This document shows, one piece after another, positions 32,575-41,635 of a stretch of DNA of 64,000 nt (position 1 is the stretch's first letter; every line of letters begins with the position of its first letter). The position numbers and the translations under genes were made by a program. Under the pieces are notes generated by a model. It saw only the letters and a program-made list of their open reading frames with translations, made no database searches and had not been told where the DNA came from. This DNA is from Desulfosporosinus sp. HMP52 (GTDB lineage Bacteria > Bacillota > Desulfitobacteriia > Desulfitobacteriales > Desulfitobacteriaceae), in assembly GCF_000765145.1 (NCBI RefSeq), contig NZ_JMGA01000019.1, positions 41,392 through 105,391 on the forward strand, in the 5' to 3' direction.

Positions 32575-33858
32575 ATGAGTAGATGGATGAAAATTGAGCG
32601 TGTTCCGGCACCTGCTTTGATGCCCAAATACGGACCATTGACAGGTATGAGAGTGTTAATGACCGGTAGTATTGTTGCAGCACCTTTTGCCGCATCATTA
32701 CTTGCTGAATATGGGGCCGAAGTTATTCACGTTGAGCGGCCAAATGTCGGCGATCCCTATCGTGATCAGGCTCCGGTTATAAGACGCGGTGACAGGAAGG
32801 TAAGTGCCGGATGGATTCAGGAAGCAAGAAATAAGCTCAGTCTAACCCTAGAAATAAACCTCAAGATACCGGAGTCAAAGGAAATTTTTCTCTCTCTGAT
32901 TAAGAACTGTGATGTATGGGTGGAAAATATGGTTTGGACTGAAAAGTTAGGAATTACCGAACAGATGTTGTTGGAAGTCAATCCGAAGTTGATTATTGCC
33001 CATATAAGCGGTTTTGGAAGACCTCAGTTTGGTGGTGTGCCAACGGAGTGCGACCGGCCTTCCTATGATCCGATTGGTCAAGCTGAAGGCGGTTATATGT
33101 TTGTTAATGGTTTTCCTGAGCCTTCCCCACCTTCCCATGCAGCAACATTTATCAATGATTATATGACGGCAATGTTTGCAGTTAACGGTATTTTAATGGC
33201 TTATATTCACTCTCAAAAAACCGGGAAGGGGCAAGCAGTTGACATTGCTCAAATTGAGGCGATGAGTAAGGTTCTTAATGACACCTTTGTACAATACTTT
33301 ATGCTTGGCAAAATCAGAGAACGGAAAGGGAATAAGGTGGCAATCTTCCAACCCGGTAATCTATTCAAAACCAAGGATGAGAAGTATCTGTACATTGGAG
33401 CTTATGGCCCGGCAGTTTACGGACGCTTTGTTAAAGCCTTAGAACTTGACCTCAATAAGTATAGTCATGAAGCGGCAGGGGGGTCAATAGAAGCCATAAA
33501 CTCTGAACTCGGTCTTGAACTAAATGAGATCGCCACTAAATGGGTTGCAGCTCGTGATGCTGAAGCTGCCAAACAATACTTGTTAAGCTTAAAGGTTCCC
33601 TGTGGTATTGTCAGGACGTCTGCTGAATTGGCTGCCAGTGAGCACTATCAAAAAAGAGGAAATTTCATCGAGTATGAAGATGAGACATTAGGTGAAACCG
33701 TGAAAGGGTTTGGATTCTGTCCAAAGATGAGCGAGACGCCAGCCCAGGTATGGCGTGGTGCCCCGGCCATAGGTCAAGATACAGAAGCCATACTTAATAC
33801 TCTTTTGGGCTACAGTTATAATGAAATTGAAGCTTTTAGAGAGAAGGGAGTTATTTAA
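32575..33858 (+). CDS. CaiB/BaiF family (class III) CoA transferase
   Basis: 427-residue cytoplasmic enzyme moving CoA between acyl-CoA and a free acid. N-terminal Rossmann half: GMRVLMTGSIVAAPFAASLLAEYGAEVIHVERPNVGDPYR. The catalytic-Asp region is probably SYDPIGQAEGGYMFVNG. C-terminal part: GKGQAVDIAQIEAMSKVLNDTFVQYF and VPCGIVRTSAEL. GAAAGGGG precedes the ATG. First gene of the operon with the second MFS carrier and the acyl-CoA dehydrogenase, so it likely activates the imported acid. Related enzymes act on carnitine, bile acids and aromatic succinates; which applies cannot be told. Confidence 0.9.
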   Translation: MSRWMKIERVPAPALMPKYGPLTGMRVLMTGSIVAAPFAASLLAEYGAEVIHVERPNVGDPYRDQAPVIRRGDRKVSAGWIQEARNKLSLTLEINLKIPESKEIFLSLIKNCDVWVENMVWTEKLGITEQMLLEVNPKLIIAHISGFGRPQFGGVPTECDRPSYDPIGQAEGGYMFVNGFPEPSPPSHAATFINDYMTAMFAVNGILMAYIHSQKTGKGQAVDIAQIEAMSKVLNDTFVQYFMLGKIRERKGNKVAIFQPGNLFKTKDEKYLYIGAYGPAVYGRFVKALELDLNKYSHEAAGGSIEAINSELGLELNEIATKWVAARDAEAAKQYLLSLKVPCGIVRTSAELAASEHYQKRGNFIEYEDETLGETVKGFGFCPKMSETPAQVWRGAPAIGQDTEAILNTLLGYSYNEIEAFREKGVI

Positions 33859-33948
33859 TAAGTAGAGCTTCCGAATTAAATTGTCATTTGCCTTGAGTTG
33901 TAAATAATAAATTAATTTTTTAAAAAATACACAAAGGAGGCGAAAAAG

Positions 33949-35292
33949 ATGAATAAAGTTTCAATTTCAGAAGTTGTCGATAAATTAGGAGTGTCTAAAT
34001 ATACCTTTAAGATCTATTTCTTAATTGGGCTGGCTCTGATTTTTGCTGGGTATAACTATATGATTGTAGCCTATACAATGCCTCAGATGTCTCAAGAATG
34101 GGCCTTAACGAAGATTCAAACCGGGAGTCTTTCTTCGTGGAGTATATTAGGTCTCTTAATTGGTGGACTCAGTGCAGGGGTCATATCCGATAAAATTGGC
34201 CGAAAAAAAGCGTTTGCGATCTTTGTCCTTGTTTATTCCGTGTTAACATTTCCGGTTTATTATGTACAAAGTTTTGAAGCCTTTGCTATTCTGAGGGTTT
34301 TAGGGGGGATTGGCTTTGGTGGTTGCATTCCGATAGCTGTCACAATGATGTCAGAAAGTGTACCTACCAAAAATAGAGGATATTTTTCTGCATCGATTAT
34401 GGCCTTCTATGTCTTAGGTTGGGTGGTGGCTGGTGTTGTAGCAATTTATATAGTGCCTTTGCTTGGATGGCGTGTTTGCTACCTGGTGGGTGGTATTCCA
34501 GCTTTATATGCCTTCGTTTTGATGTCCGCTCTTCCTGAATCAACCCATTGGCTCTTAGGAAAAGGGCGGGAAAAAGAAGCTATTGAAATAATCAAACGTA
34601 TGGAAATTTCGTCTAAGGGTCAAGCAAGTGATTGGACATCCGAGACACTGGTTGCTCCGCCGCCCCCCAATAAAGTTGGTGTTAGTGCTCTGTTTTCTAA
34701 AGAATTTCGAAAGGCATCTATCGCACTTTGGGTTATCTATTTTATGGGTTCAGTAGTTATCTATGGAATCAATGGTTGGTTACCAACATTGTTAGTAGGT
34801 AAAGGATATGGCTTAGTAAAAGGCTACTCTTTTGCCGTTCTTCAAAATGTGTTCGGAATGATTGGCAGCTTTGTTACAGGTTATGTTGCAGATATCATTG
34901 GAAGGCGTACCAATGTAATTTTTGGTTGGATTTTTACAGCTGTAGCTATTCTTCTTTTGGGATATGCAACCAACCAATGGCAAGTGGTTATTTGCGGTAT
35001 GTTGGTAGGAATGGCCATGAACTGGGGGTTAAGTGGAACACAGCCCCTTCTCGCAGAAGGTTACCCAACTGAATTCAGAAATACGGGTGTTTCTTCAGCC
35101 CAAGCATTTGGGCGCGTCGGCGGATTTATTGGCCCCATCGCCGCTGGTTTTGTCCAGCAGATAGGAGTTGGGTTTACAGGAATCTTTATTTTCTTTGCTA
35201 TCCCGGCAGTAATAGCTTCCTTTGTCGCCTTTTATATGATCGATGAGACTAAAGGGAGAAGTATTGAAAGTATTGGCAGAGCTAAAGCCTAA
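33949..35292 (+). CDS. MFS transporter, second copy
   Basis: 447-residue, 12-segment carrier with GVISDKIGRKKAFAI after TM2 and GYVADIIGRRTNVIFG in the second half. Only moderately like the carrier at 30837. ACAAAGGAGGC precedes the ATG, 90 bp after the CoA transferase. Probably an organic-acid:proton symporter for the same or a related substrate. Confidence 0.85.
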   Translation: MNKVSISEVVDKLGVSKYTFKIYFLIGLALIFAGYNYMIVAYTMPQMSQEWALTKIQTGSLSSWSILGLLIGGLSAGVISDKIGRKKAFAIFVLVYSVLTFPVYYVQSFEAFAILRVLGGIGFGGCIPIAVTMMSESVPTKNRGYFSASIMAFYVLGWVVAGVVAIYIVPLLGWRVCYLVGGIPALYAFVLMSALPESTHWLLGKGREKEAIEIIKRMEISSKGQASDWTSETLVAPPPPNKVGVSALFSKEFRKASIALWVIYFMGSVVIYGINGWLPTLLVGKGYGLVKGYSFAVLQNVFGMIGSFVTGYVADIIGRRTNVIFGWIFTAVAILLLGYATNQWQVVICGMLVGMAMNWGLSGTQPLLAEGYPTEFRNTGVSSAQAFGRVGGFIGPIAAGFVQQIGVGFTGIFIFFAIPAVIASFVAFYMIDETKGRSIESIGRAKA

Positions 35293-35358
35293 TTATTTAG
35301 CCTCTGATGGTGCTGCTTTGGTGGCGGCATGAAATAAAGAAGGGAGAGAGCGAATAAA

Positions 35359-37113
35359 ATGAACAATTTACCTAAGGGAGGCAGTTTCCTTTTTAGTCAA
35401 ACAAACCCCAAGGATATTTTCACCCCAGAGGATTTTTCCTTAGAGCACAAAATGATTTACCGAACGGCTGCTGGCTTTGTTACGGATAAAGTTCTAACTC
35501 AGATGGATGAATTGGAAGCCAAAAAAGAGGGCTTAATTAGAGAATTGTTAGAGGCTGCCGGTGAGTTAGGTCTTAATGGAGCGGATATTTCAGACGAGTA
35601 CGGCGGCATGGAAATGGATAAAATCAGCACTACAATAATTGCCGAGTGTATGGGACGATCCGGTTCCTTCGCTATGACTCAAGGTGGTCAAACCGGTATC
35701 GGCAGTATGCCAATAGTTATGTTTGGTACTCATGAGCAAAAGAAGAAGTATCTGCCTGGAATTGCATCGGGGAAAAAAGTTGGTGCCTATGCCTTAACTG
35801 AACCCGGAGCAGGATCAGATGCTTTGTCAGCTAAGACGAGAGCTGAGTTGAGTTCTGATGGGAAATATTATGTTCTAAATGGGACTAAACAGTTTATTAC
35901 TAATTCGGCGATGGGGGATATATTCATCGTTTATGCGAAAATCGATGGTGACAAATTTACAGCTTTTATTGTGGATGGAAATTCGGAGGGTCTAACCACT
36001 GGAGCAGAAGAAAAAAAGATGGGAATTAAAGGATCATCGACTCGTTCCGTAATTCTAGAAGATGTAAAAGTGCCAGTGGAAAACTTGCTGTTTGAAATTG
36101 GCAAAGGACACGTTGTTGCTTTTAATATTCTTAACTTAGGTCGCTATAAACTTGCTGCAAATTCCGTCGGTAATGCTAAATACGCCCTAGAATTGGCAGC
36201 AACCTATGCTAACGAGCGGAAGCAATTCGGAACTCCTATCGCAGAATTTGGTCTGATTAAGGAGAAGCTGGCCACAATGGCTGTCAAAATCTACGTTACA
36301 GAAAGCATGGTCTACCGTACTGGCGGACTTTTAGAAAACATGATGAATAGTCTGGATACTTCAGGAGAGGATGGAGGTCAGGTAGCTGCCAAAGGTATCG
36401 AAGAATATGCCCTAGAGTGTTCAATGAACAAGGTCTTTGCCACTGAGGCACTGGCTTATGCCGTTGATGAAGGGGTACAAATTCATGGTGGGTACGGCTT
36501 TAGTGCGGAATACACTATCGAAAGGCTTTATCGGGACGCAAGAATTTACCGGATCTTTGAAGGTACAAATGAAATTAATCGAACTATAATCCCGGTAACC
36601 TTAATGCGCAGAGAAGCCAAAGGGGAGTTGCCTCTTATCGAACAAATAACTAAACTTCACGAAGAAATTGCTGGGGGCAATATTCTCAGAGAGGGAGAGG
36701 AAGGGTTAGTTCAGGCTGCCAAGGATATTTTCTTGTTGACCATGGGAGCAGGTATCCAGAAGTATGGAAAGAATTTGCCAAAGCATCAAGAAATAATTGG
36801 AAGATTAGCGGATCTGGCTATGCAAGCATTTGCCATGGAGAGTGCATGGCTTAGAGCGCAAAAGGCAGTTGTTAACCAAGGTGAGGCTAATGCCAGACTT
36901 AAGATGAATATGGCTATGGCGTATATTAATTCAACTATAGGAATATTAGAATACACCGCAAGAGAAACCTTAACGGCTCTTGCTGAAGGTGAAGAATTAA
37001 CGCATTTGCTGGAAAACCTGAAGAAAATAACGCATTATTCAATTCGAAACACGGTAGCTCTAAGACAAGAGATTGCCTTTGCTATTTCTAAAGAAGGAAA
37101 ATATATTGTCTAA
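35359..37113 (+). CDS. Acyl-CoA dehydrogenase, long form
   Basis: 584-residue FAD enzyme introducing the alpha-beta double bond in acyl-CoA. The N-terminal helical domain is followed by YALTEPGAGSDALSAKT, the beta-domain substrate/FAD loop. YGFSAEYTIERLYRDARIYRIFEGTNEINR carries the catalytic-Glu region. A C-terminal extension of ~160 residues (~425-584) is like the long acyl-CoA dehydrogenases of Firmicutes. AGAAGGGAGAG precedes the ATG. Last gene of the CoA-transferase operon, before the hairpin at 37118. No etfAB is present in the window. Confidence 0.93.
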   Translation: MNNLPKGGSFLFSQTNPKDIFTPEDFSLEHKMIYRTAAGFVTDKVLTQMDELEAKKEGLIRELLEAAGELGLNGADISDEYGGMEMDKISTTIIAECMGRSGSFAMTQGGQTGIGSMPIVMFGTHEQKKKYLPGIASGKKVGAYALTEPGAGSDALSAKTRAELSSDGKYYVLNGTKQFITNSAMGDIFIVYAKIDGDKFTAFIVDGNSEGLTTGAEEKKMGIKGSSTRSVILEDVKVPVENLLFEIGKGHVVAFNILNLGRYKLAANSVGNAKYALELAATYANERKQFGTPIAEFGLIKEKLATMAVKIYVTESMVYRTGGLLENMMNSLDTSGEDGGQVAAKGIEEYALECSMNKVFATEALAYAVDEGVQIHGGYGFSAEYTIERLYRDARIYRIFEGTNEINRTIIPVTLMRREAKGELPLIEQITKLHEEIAGGNILREGEEGLVQAAKDIFLLTMGAGIQKYGKNLPKHQEIIGRLADLAMQAFAMESAWLRAQKAVVNQGEANARLKMNMAMAYINSTIGILEYTARETLTALAEGEELTHLLENLKKITHYSIRNTVALRQEIAFAISKEGKYIV

Positions 37114-37117
37114 ATTA

Positions 37118-37146
37118 TTAAGGGGCTGCAAGTTTTGCAGCCTTAA
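37118..37146 (+). terminator. Hairpin at the end of the CoA-transferase operon
   Basis: TTAAGGGGCTGCAA (37118-37131) pairs with TTGCAGCCTTAA (37135-37146) around a 3-nt loop with a 2-base bulge; weak T-run. Almost the same hairpin recurs at 39520. Confidence 0.6.
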
Positions 37147-37185
37147 ATAATTTGAGACTCCCTGACTTTAAAAATTTTTTACATA

Positions 37186-37215
37186 ATCGTAAAAGATTTT
37201 TACACTTTTAGCGAT
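37186..37215 (+). promoter_or_regulatory. Candidate upstream activator site
   Basis: ATCGTAAAA (37186-37194) and TTTTAGCGAT (37206-37215) form an imperfect dyad 60-90 bp upstream of the -24 box, the usual place for a sigma-54 activator. Confidence 0.4.
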
Positions 37216-37274
37216 GTTACAAGTCCTTCATTCTGGAATGGAGTTTACAAGGGGGTTGACGTACTAAGCAAGGT

Positions 37275-37290
37275 TGGCATGCAAGTTGCA
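37275..37290 (+). promoter_or_regulatory. Sigma-54 promoter of the hbd-thiolase-crotonase operon
   Basis: TGGCAT-GCAAG-TTGCA, a full consensus match, 54 bp before the hbd ATG. The predicted start lies in AATTTTACAGAATAAT, resembling the start regions at 30751 and 32361. Confidence 0.8.
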
Positions 37291-37343
37291 TTATTAATTT
37301 TACAGAATAATTAAAATATATAATCAAATTGGAGGAAAGCGTC

Positions 37344-38198
37344 ATGATTAAAAAGATTGGGGTATTAGGAGCAGGTTCTATGGGTGGTGGGATAGCGCAT
37401 TTGGCAGCTGCGAGAGGTTTCGAGGTTGTACTATGTGATGTTGAACAAAAATTCGTCGAAGGTGCAGTTAAACGAATAGCTGGTTTCATGGACAAAAGCA
37501 TACAAAAACAAAAAATGACCGTCGATGAAAAGGAAGAGGCCTTGAAGAGGATTACCATTACAACTAATATGGAGGATCTATCCTCAGTAGACCTGGTGAT
37601 TGAGGCAATCTTCGAGGATATGGAGGTCAAAAAGAAGGCTTTTGAAAAACTTGATACTATCTGTGGCCCTGATACAATTTTTGGCTCAAATACTTCATCA
37701 ATGTCTATTACTACCCTAGCTTCTGCCACCAAACGCCCGGATAAGGTGGTCGGTTTACACTTCTTTAATCCACCCTTGATCATGAGATTGGTAGAAGTGA
37801 TTAGAGGATATTACACCAGTGATGAAACCGTCAGATTAGCATCAGAGGTTTCTCAGGGAATGGGCAAGACTCCGGTGGTCGTTCAGAAGGATACTCCCGG
37901 TTTTATTGTAAATCGAATAATGATGCCTCAATTTCTTGAAGCAATTCGTATTGTGGAAGAAGGAATAGCAACTCCAGCCGATATTGATACGGCAGTTAAG
38001 TTGGGTTTGAATTATCCCATGGGTCCCTTCGAGCTGATGGACTTTACTGGTGTAGAAATCTCTGTTCATGTTGCTGATTATTTATTTAATGAATCGAAAG
38101 ACATGAAATGGAATCCTCCCCAGGCGATTAAGGCTATCGTCCGGGCTGGACGCCTTGGGAAGAAGACGGGGGCTGGCTGGTACGACTACAATAATTAA
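37344..38198 (+). CDS. 3-Hydroxyacyl-CoA dehydrogenase, copy 1
   Basis: 284-residue cytoplasmic NAD(P)-dependent enzyme oxidising 3-hydroxyacyl-CoA. The Rossmann motif GVLGAGSMGGGIAHLAAARGFEVVLCDV is at the N-terminus. FGSNTSSMSITTLA and the catalytic-His region GLHFFNPPLIMRLVEV are present. The C-terminal dimer domain has GFIVNRIMMPQFLEAIRIVEEGIATPADIDTAV. The ATG at 37344 follows GGAGGAAAG. Family length is usual (~282). First gene of its operon. Paralogous to the enzyme at 39791. Confidence 0.93.
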   Translation: MIKKIGVLGAGSMGGGIAHLAAARGFEVVLCDVEQKFVEGAVKRIAGFMDKSIQKQKMTVDEKEEALKRITITTNMEDLSSVDLVIEAIFEDMEVKKKAFEKLDTICGPDTIFGSNTSSMSITTLASATKRPDKVVGLHFFNPPLIMRLVEVIRGYYTSDETVRLASEVSQGMGKTPVVVQKDTPGFIVNRIMMPQFLEAIRIVEEGIATPADIDTAVKLGLNYPMGPFELMDFTGVEISVHVADYLFNESKDMKWNPPQAIKAIVRAGRLGKKTGAGWYDYNN

Positions 38199-38302
38199 AT
38201 TTAAACTCGTCTAGCTAAATTGAAAATGTTTAAGAGACATATTCCCTTATAGAGGTTGGATACACCGTTAATTAATGGCTATTTTAGGGAGGTATTATAA
38301 AA

Positions 38303-39496
38303 ATGTATACTAAAGCGTTTATTCCTTATGGTGGTTACTACAGCACTCCTTTTGTTCGTTGGCAGGGCAGCTTGCAGAATGAACATGCTGTTGAACTGGC
38401 AGCTGCTACAACTAAAAAGTGGCTTGCATCACGAGAAATAGATCCCAAGATCTTTGAATACCTAGTTTTTGGCAAAACTATCGGCCAACTCTATACCTTT
38501 TATGATGCTCCTTGGGCTGCCTATCTGATGGGAAATCCTGATATACCTGGAATGCACATTACCCAGGCCTGCTCTACTTCTACGACTGTTCTAAATCAAG
38601 CGTCTGCAGCTATCGAAACTGGGCTATACGAAACCTCATTTTGTATGCTCACTGATCGGTGTTCTAACGGACCCTTCACAGTTTGGCCCAATCCAAAGGG
38701 GCCTGGCGGTGAAGTGATTACAGAAAGTTGGATGATGGATAACTTTGATGGTGGCCCTTGGAGAGGGGTTCCCATGATACAGACTGCTGAAAACGTTGTT
38801 AACAAAGCGGGAGGGATTACTAAGGAAGACGTAGATAAGGTTACGGCTAGACGATATGAGCAATATCAAGATGCCTTAGCCAACGATCGTGCATTTCAAA
38901 AACGTTATATAATCCCTGTTGAGTTTAAAATTAGTAAAAAGAAAATCGGAATTGTTGAAGCCGATGAAGGGGTAACTCCTACAACCTTGGAAAGTTTAAC
39001 AGCTTTAAAACCCGTGATACCTGGTGGTGTGCACTCATTTGGAGCTCAAACTCACCCGGCAGATGGCAACTGCGGACTTATTGTTACCACAAGGGAAAAA
39101 GCCCGGGCCCTAAGCACGGATAAAAATATAGAAGTGCAGATTTTAGCTTATGGTTTTGCTCGTGCAGAAAAAGCCCACATGGCAATGGCAGTTGTGCCGG
39201 CAGCTAGAATGGCGTTAGAGAAAGCGGGAGTTAGTATTGGGGACGTGAAAGCTATTAAAACACATAATCCCTTCACAGCTAATGATTTATACATGGCCAA
39301 TGAGATGGGTATCGACGTAATGACAATGAATAATTACGGTTGCTCCCTGGTATATGGGCATCCTCAAGGGCCTACAGCCGGTCGAGCTATTATAGAGATG
39401 ATCGAGGAGTTGGCAATTTTAGGTGGAGGTTATGGCCTGTTCACTGGGTGTGCAGCAGGAGATACGGGGGCAGCTTTAGTCATTAAGGTATCTTGA
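38303..39496 (+). CDS. Thiolase family protein (acyl-CoA acyltransferase)
   Basis: 397-residue enzyme predicted to cleave 3-ketoacyl-CoA with CoA. The nucleophilic Cys lies in QACSTSTTVLNQA. KTHNPFTANDLY replaces the usual NEAFA box. GHPQGPTAGR supplies the catalytic His and GCAAGDTGAAL the second Cys. The HNPF variant and the sequence around it suggest a branch away from standard acetoacetyl-CoA thiolases. GGGAGGT precedes the ATG. A hairpin at 39520 follows. Confidence 0.88.
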   Translation: MYTKAFIPYGGYYSTPFVRWQGSLQNEHAVELAAATTKKWLASREIDPKIFEYLVFGKTIGQLYTFYDAPWAAYLMGNPDIPGMHITQACSTSTTVLNQASAAIETGLYETSFCMLTDRCSNGPFTVWPNPKGPGGEVITESWMMDNFDGGPWRGVPMIQTAENVVNKAGGITKEDVDKVTARRYEQYQDALANDRAFQKRYIIPVEFKISKKKIGIVEADEGVTPTTLESLTALKPVIPGGVHSFGAQTHPADGNCGLIVTTREKARALSTDKNIEVQILAYGFARAEKAHMAMAVVPAARMALEKAGVSIGDVKAIKTHNPFTANDLYMANEMGIDVMTMNNYGCSLVYGHPQGPTAGRAIIEMIEELAILGGGYGLFTGCAAGDTGAALVIKVS

Positions 39497-39519
39497 TTTA
39501 ATAATCTTAAACTGGCTAT

Positions 39520-39546
39520 CAAGGCTGCAAAGATTTTGCAGCCTTG
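39520..39546 (+). terminator. Intra-operon hairpin
   Basis: CAAGGCTGCAAA (39520-39531) pairs perfectly with TTTGCAGCCTTG (39535-39546), loop GAT, no T-run. Probably a stability or partial-termination element. Same core as 37118-37146. Confidence 0.55.
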
Positions 39547-39585
39547 AATCTAAAGCTATTACCTAGGGAGGGGAGTCTGATAAGT

Positions 39586-39747
39586 TTGAAACGCACCGAA
39601 ATCTTACTTCTTCAGCGAGAAAAAGTTTTGATGAATTTAAGCGAGAACAAAGATAACCGTGCAAAGTGGTTAGCGGCATTAATTGAGATTGATGATGAAA
39701 TGGAAGAAATGGAAGTAACGAAAATTGCTAGATTGAAAACTAATTAA
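39586..39747 (+). CDS. Small hypothetical protein in the beta-oxidation operon
   Basis: 53-residue helical, charged protein: KRTEILLLQREKVLMNLSENKDNRAKWLAALIEIDDEMEEMEVTKIARL. The TTG at 39586 has GGGAGGGGAG ten bases upstream; the earlier TTG at 39544 lies in the hairpin. No domain recognised. Its place between thiolase and the second dehydrogenase gene suggests cotranscription. Confidence 0.6.
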   Translation: MKRTEILLLQREKVLMNLSENKDNRAKWLAALIEIDDEMEEMEVTKIARLKTN

Positions 39748-39790
39748 CCTGTAATATTCGGGTTGAGTTGACAAGGGTGAGGTGTGAAGA

Positions 39791-40645
39791 ATGGAGATCC
39801 AAAAAGTAGCTGTACTGGGTGGAGCCGGAACCATGGGATCAGGTATTGTCCAAACAATTGCTCAAGCTGGAATCGAGGTTTTATTATTTGAGACCAACCT
39901 GGAGATGGCTCAAATGGGTAAGGCCAAGCTCGAGAAAGTTATTCAGAAACTCGTTGACAAAAGGAAAATTACTGAACTTGATAAGCGGAATATCCTCGAT
40001 AAAATTGTACTATGTGATAACTATCAGGCAATGATTGATGTCGATCTTGTGATTGAAGCTGTGTTTGAGAATATTCACCTAAAAAAGCAGATTTTTAAAG
40101 AATTAGATGGGATTCTTAAGCCTGAAGCACTTCTTTGCACCAATACCTCAGCTTTGTCAGTGACGGAAATTGCCAGCTCGACAAAAAGATTGGATAAGGT
40201 TATTGGGTTGCATTTCTTTAACCCGGTGCCAGTTATGAAGTTAGTAGAATTAGTAATGGGTTTGACAACTAGTGAACAGACCTATAACGATTGTGTAGTA
40301 TTCTGTGAAAAAATTGGCAAACAGACGATTAGAGCAAAAGACACTCCAGGTTTTTTAGTAAATTATCTTCAGATTCCCTTATTAAATGGAGCAGTGGCAG
40401 CGTACGAAGCAGGCTTAGCCTCTGCTGAAGATATCGATAGAGCGTGTGTATTAGGAATGAATCATCCAATTGGACCACTGGCCTTGTTAGACTTGATCGG
40501 GCTCGACAATGCTCTTGACGTGTTCAACGTTATGTATGAAGGAACAGGAGATATAAGATTTTGGCCGCGAACCATTCATAAGCGTTTAGTCCAAGCCGGA
40601 CATTTTGGTCGCAAAACAGGAAAGGGTTTTTACACGTACATTTAA
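39791..40645 (+). CDS. 3-Hydroxyacyl-CoA dehydrogenase, copy 2
   Basis: 284-residue paralogue of the 37344 enzyme with a slightly altered nucleotide motif (AVLGGAGTMGSGIVQTIAQAG). CTNTSALSVTEIA, GLHFFNPVPVMKLVELV, and a C-terminal domain with GFLVNYLQIPLLNGAVAAYEAGLASAEDID are present. Two such enzymes in one operon may differ in chain length or in 3-hydroxy stereochemistry. It starts at ATG 39791 after AGGTGTGAAG. Enoyl-CoA hydratase follows 18 bp later. Confidence 0.92.
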   Translation: MEIQKVAVLGGAGTMGSGIVQTIAQAGIEVLLFETNLEMAQMGKAKLEKVIQKLVDKRKITELDKRNILDKIVLCDNYQAMIDVDLVIEAVFENIHLKKQIFKELDGILKPEALLCTNTSALSVTEIASSTKRLDKVIGLHFFNPVPVMKLVELVMGLTTSEQTYNDCVVFCEKIGKQTIRAKDTPGFLVNYLQIPLLNGAVAAYEAGLASAEDIDRACVLGMNHPIGPLALLDLIGLDNALDVFNVMYEGTGDIRFWPRTIHKRLVQAGHFGRKTGKGFYTYI

Positions 40646-40663
40646 TAATAAGGAGGAACTTGG

Positions 40664-41446
40664 ATGTCAGAAAGCAAAGTCGTTGAACTTCAAATAATTG
40701 AAAGTGTGGGAGTTATTACAATCAATAACCCTCCGGTGAACGCACTTACCCTAGAGGTCAGAGAACAATTGAAACAAATTCTGATGGAAGTTAGGCAAGC
40801 AAAGGATCTTCGAGTATTAGTCATTACAGGGGCAGGATCAAAATGTTTTGTCGCAGGTGCGGATATCAAAGATTTTCCTAAGCAGATGGAATCTGGACCA
40901 AGAGAAAATGCCACAATTTATAAGGAAATGTTTGCTTACCTGGAGGAAGCACCCATACCAGTTATCGCTGCTCTAAATGGGTTAGCTCTTGGTGGGGGAT
41001 GTGAGTTGGCATTAGCCTGTGATCTTAGAATCGCTGATGAAAAGGTGAAACTTGGTTTGCCGGAAGTGACTTTAGGTCTAATTCCTGGACTAGGAGGGAC
41101 ACAAAGACTGGCCAGGTTAATCGGTCAATCTAAAGCCAAAGAGCTATTATTTACAGGTACTGTCATTACAGCAGAAGAAGCCTTGAAGATTGGACTAGTT
41201 AACCAGGTAGTACCTTTGGGGAATGCTTTAGAAGAAGCCCTTAAACTGGCTGAAAAATTGGCTAAGGGTGCAGGTGTTGCTATGGCTTATGCTAAACAGC
41301 TTGTAAACAAGGGAACGGAGCTTCCTTTACAGGAAGCCTTAGAAATGGAAATGCAGCATGTTGAAAAGATTTTTAGGACAGAAGATTTACAGGAAGGGCT
41401 TGACGCGTTCATCAATAAACGCCCACCGGTATTTAAGAACCGATGA
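40664..41446 (+). CDS. Enoyl-CoA hydratase/isomerase (crotonase family)
   Basis: 260-residue crotonase-fold enzyme that hydrates 2-enoyl-CoA. The oxyanion-hole regions are AGADIKDFPKQM (~65-76) and LNGLALGGGCELALACDLRIA (~103-123). The two catalytic glutamates of true hydratases are consistent with GGGCELALACD and GLPEVTLGLIPGLGGTQRL. AAGGAGGAAC precedes the ATG. Last gene of the operon; terminator at 41475. Confidence 0.93.
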   Translation: MSESKVVELQIIESVGVITINNPPVNALTLEVREQLKQILMEVRQAKDLRVLVITGAGSKCFVAGADIKDFPKQMESGPRENATIYKEMFAYLEEAPIPVIAALNGLALGGGCELALACDLRIADEKVKLGLPEVTLGLIPGLGGTQRLARLIGQSKAKELLFTGTVITAEEALKIGLVNQVVPLGNALEEALKLAEKLAKGAGVAMAYAKQLVNKGTELPLQEALEMEMQHVEKIFRTEDLQEGLDAFINKRPPVFKNR

Positions 41447-41474
41447 AATAGTTAATAATCCGAAAATAATCTCG

Positions 41475-41517
41475 TAGCCTTTTAGGGAAATAAGTTATTG
41501 ACCTAGAAGGCTATTTT
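41475..41517 (+). terminator. Intrinsic terminator of the beta-oxidation operon
   Basis: TAGCCTTTTAGG (41475-41486) pairs with CCTAGAAGGCTA (41502-41513), then TTTT. Just before it, ATAATCCGAAAATAATCTCG (41456-41475 area) repeats the sequence of 32371-32393. Confidence 0.8.
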
Positions 41518-41635
41518 AATCTCACTTTAGTGATGATTTAGTCGAAGAATGTATTTAAGGAGATAGAAGGAGTTTGCCCTAAAATACAGAATATTCAATA
41601 ATATACTAAATGATATAGAGAGGTGGGGATAACAA

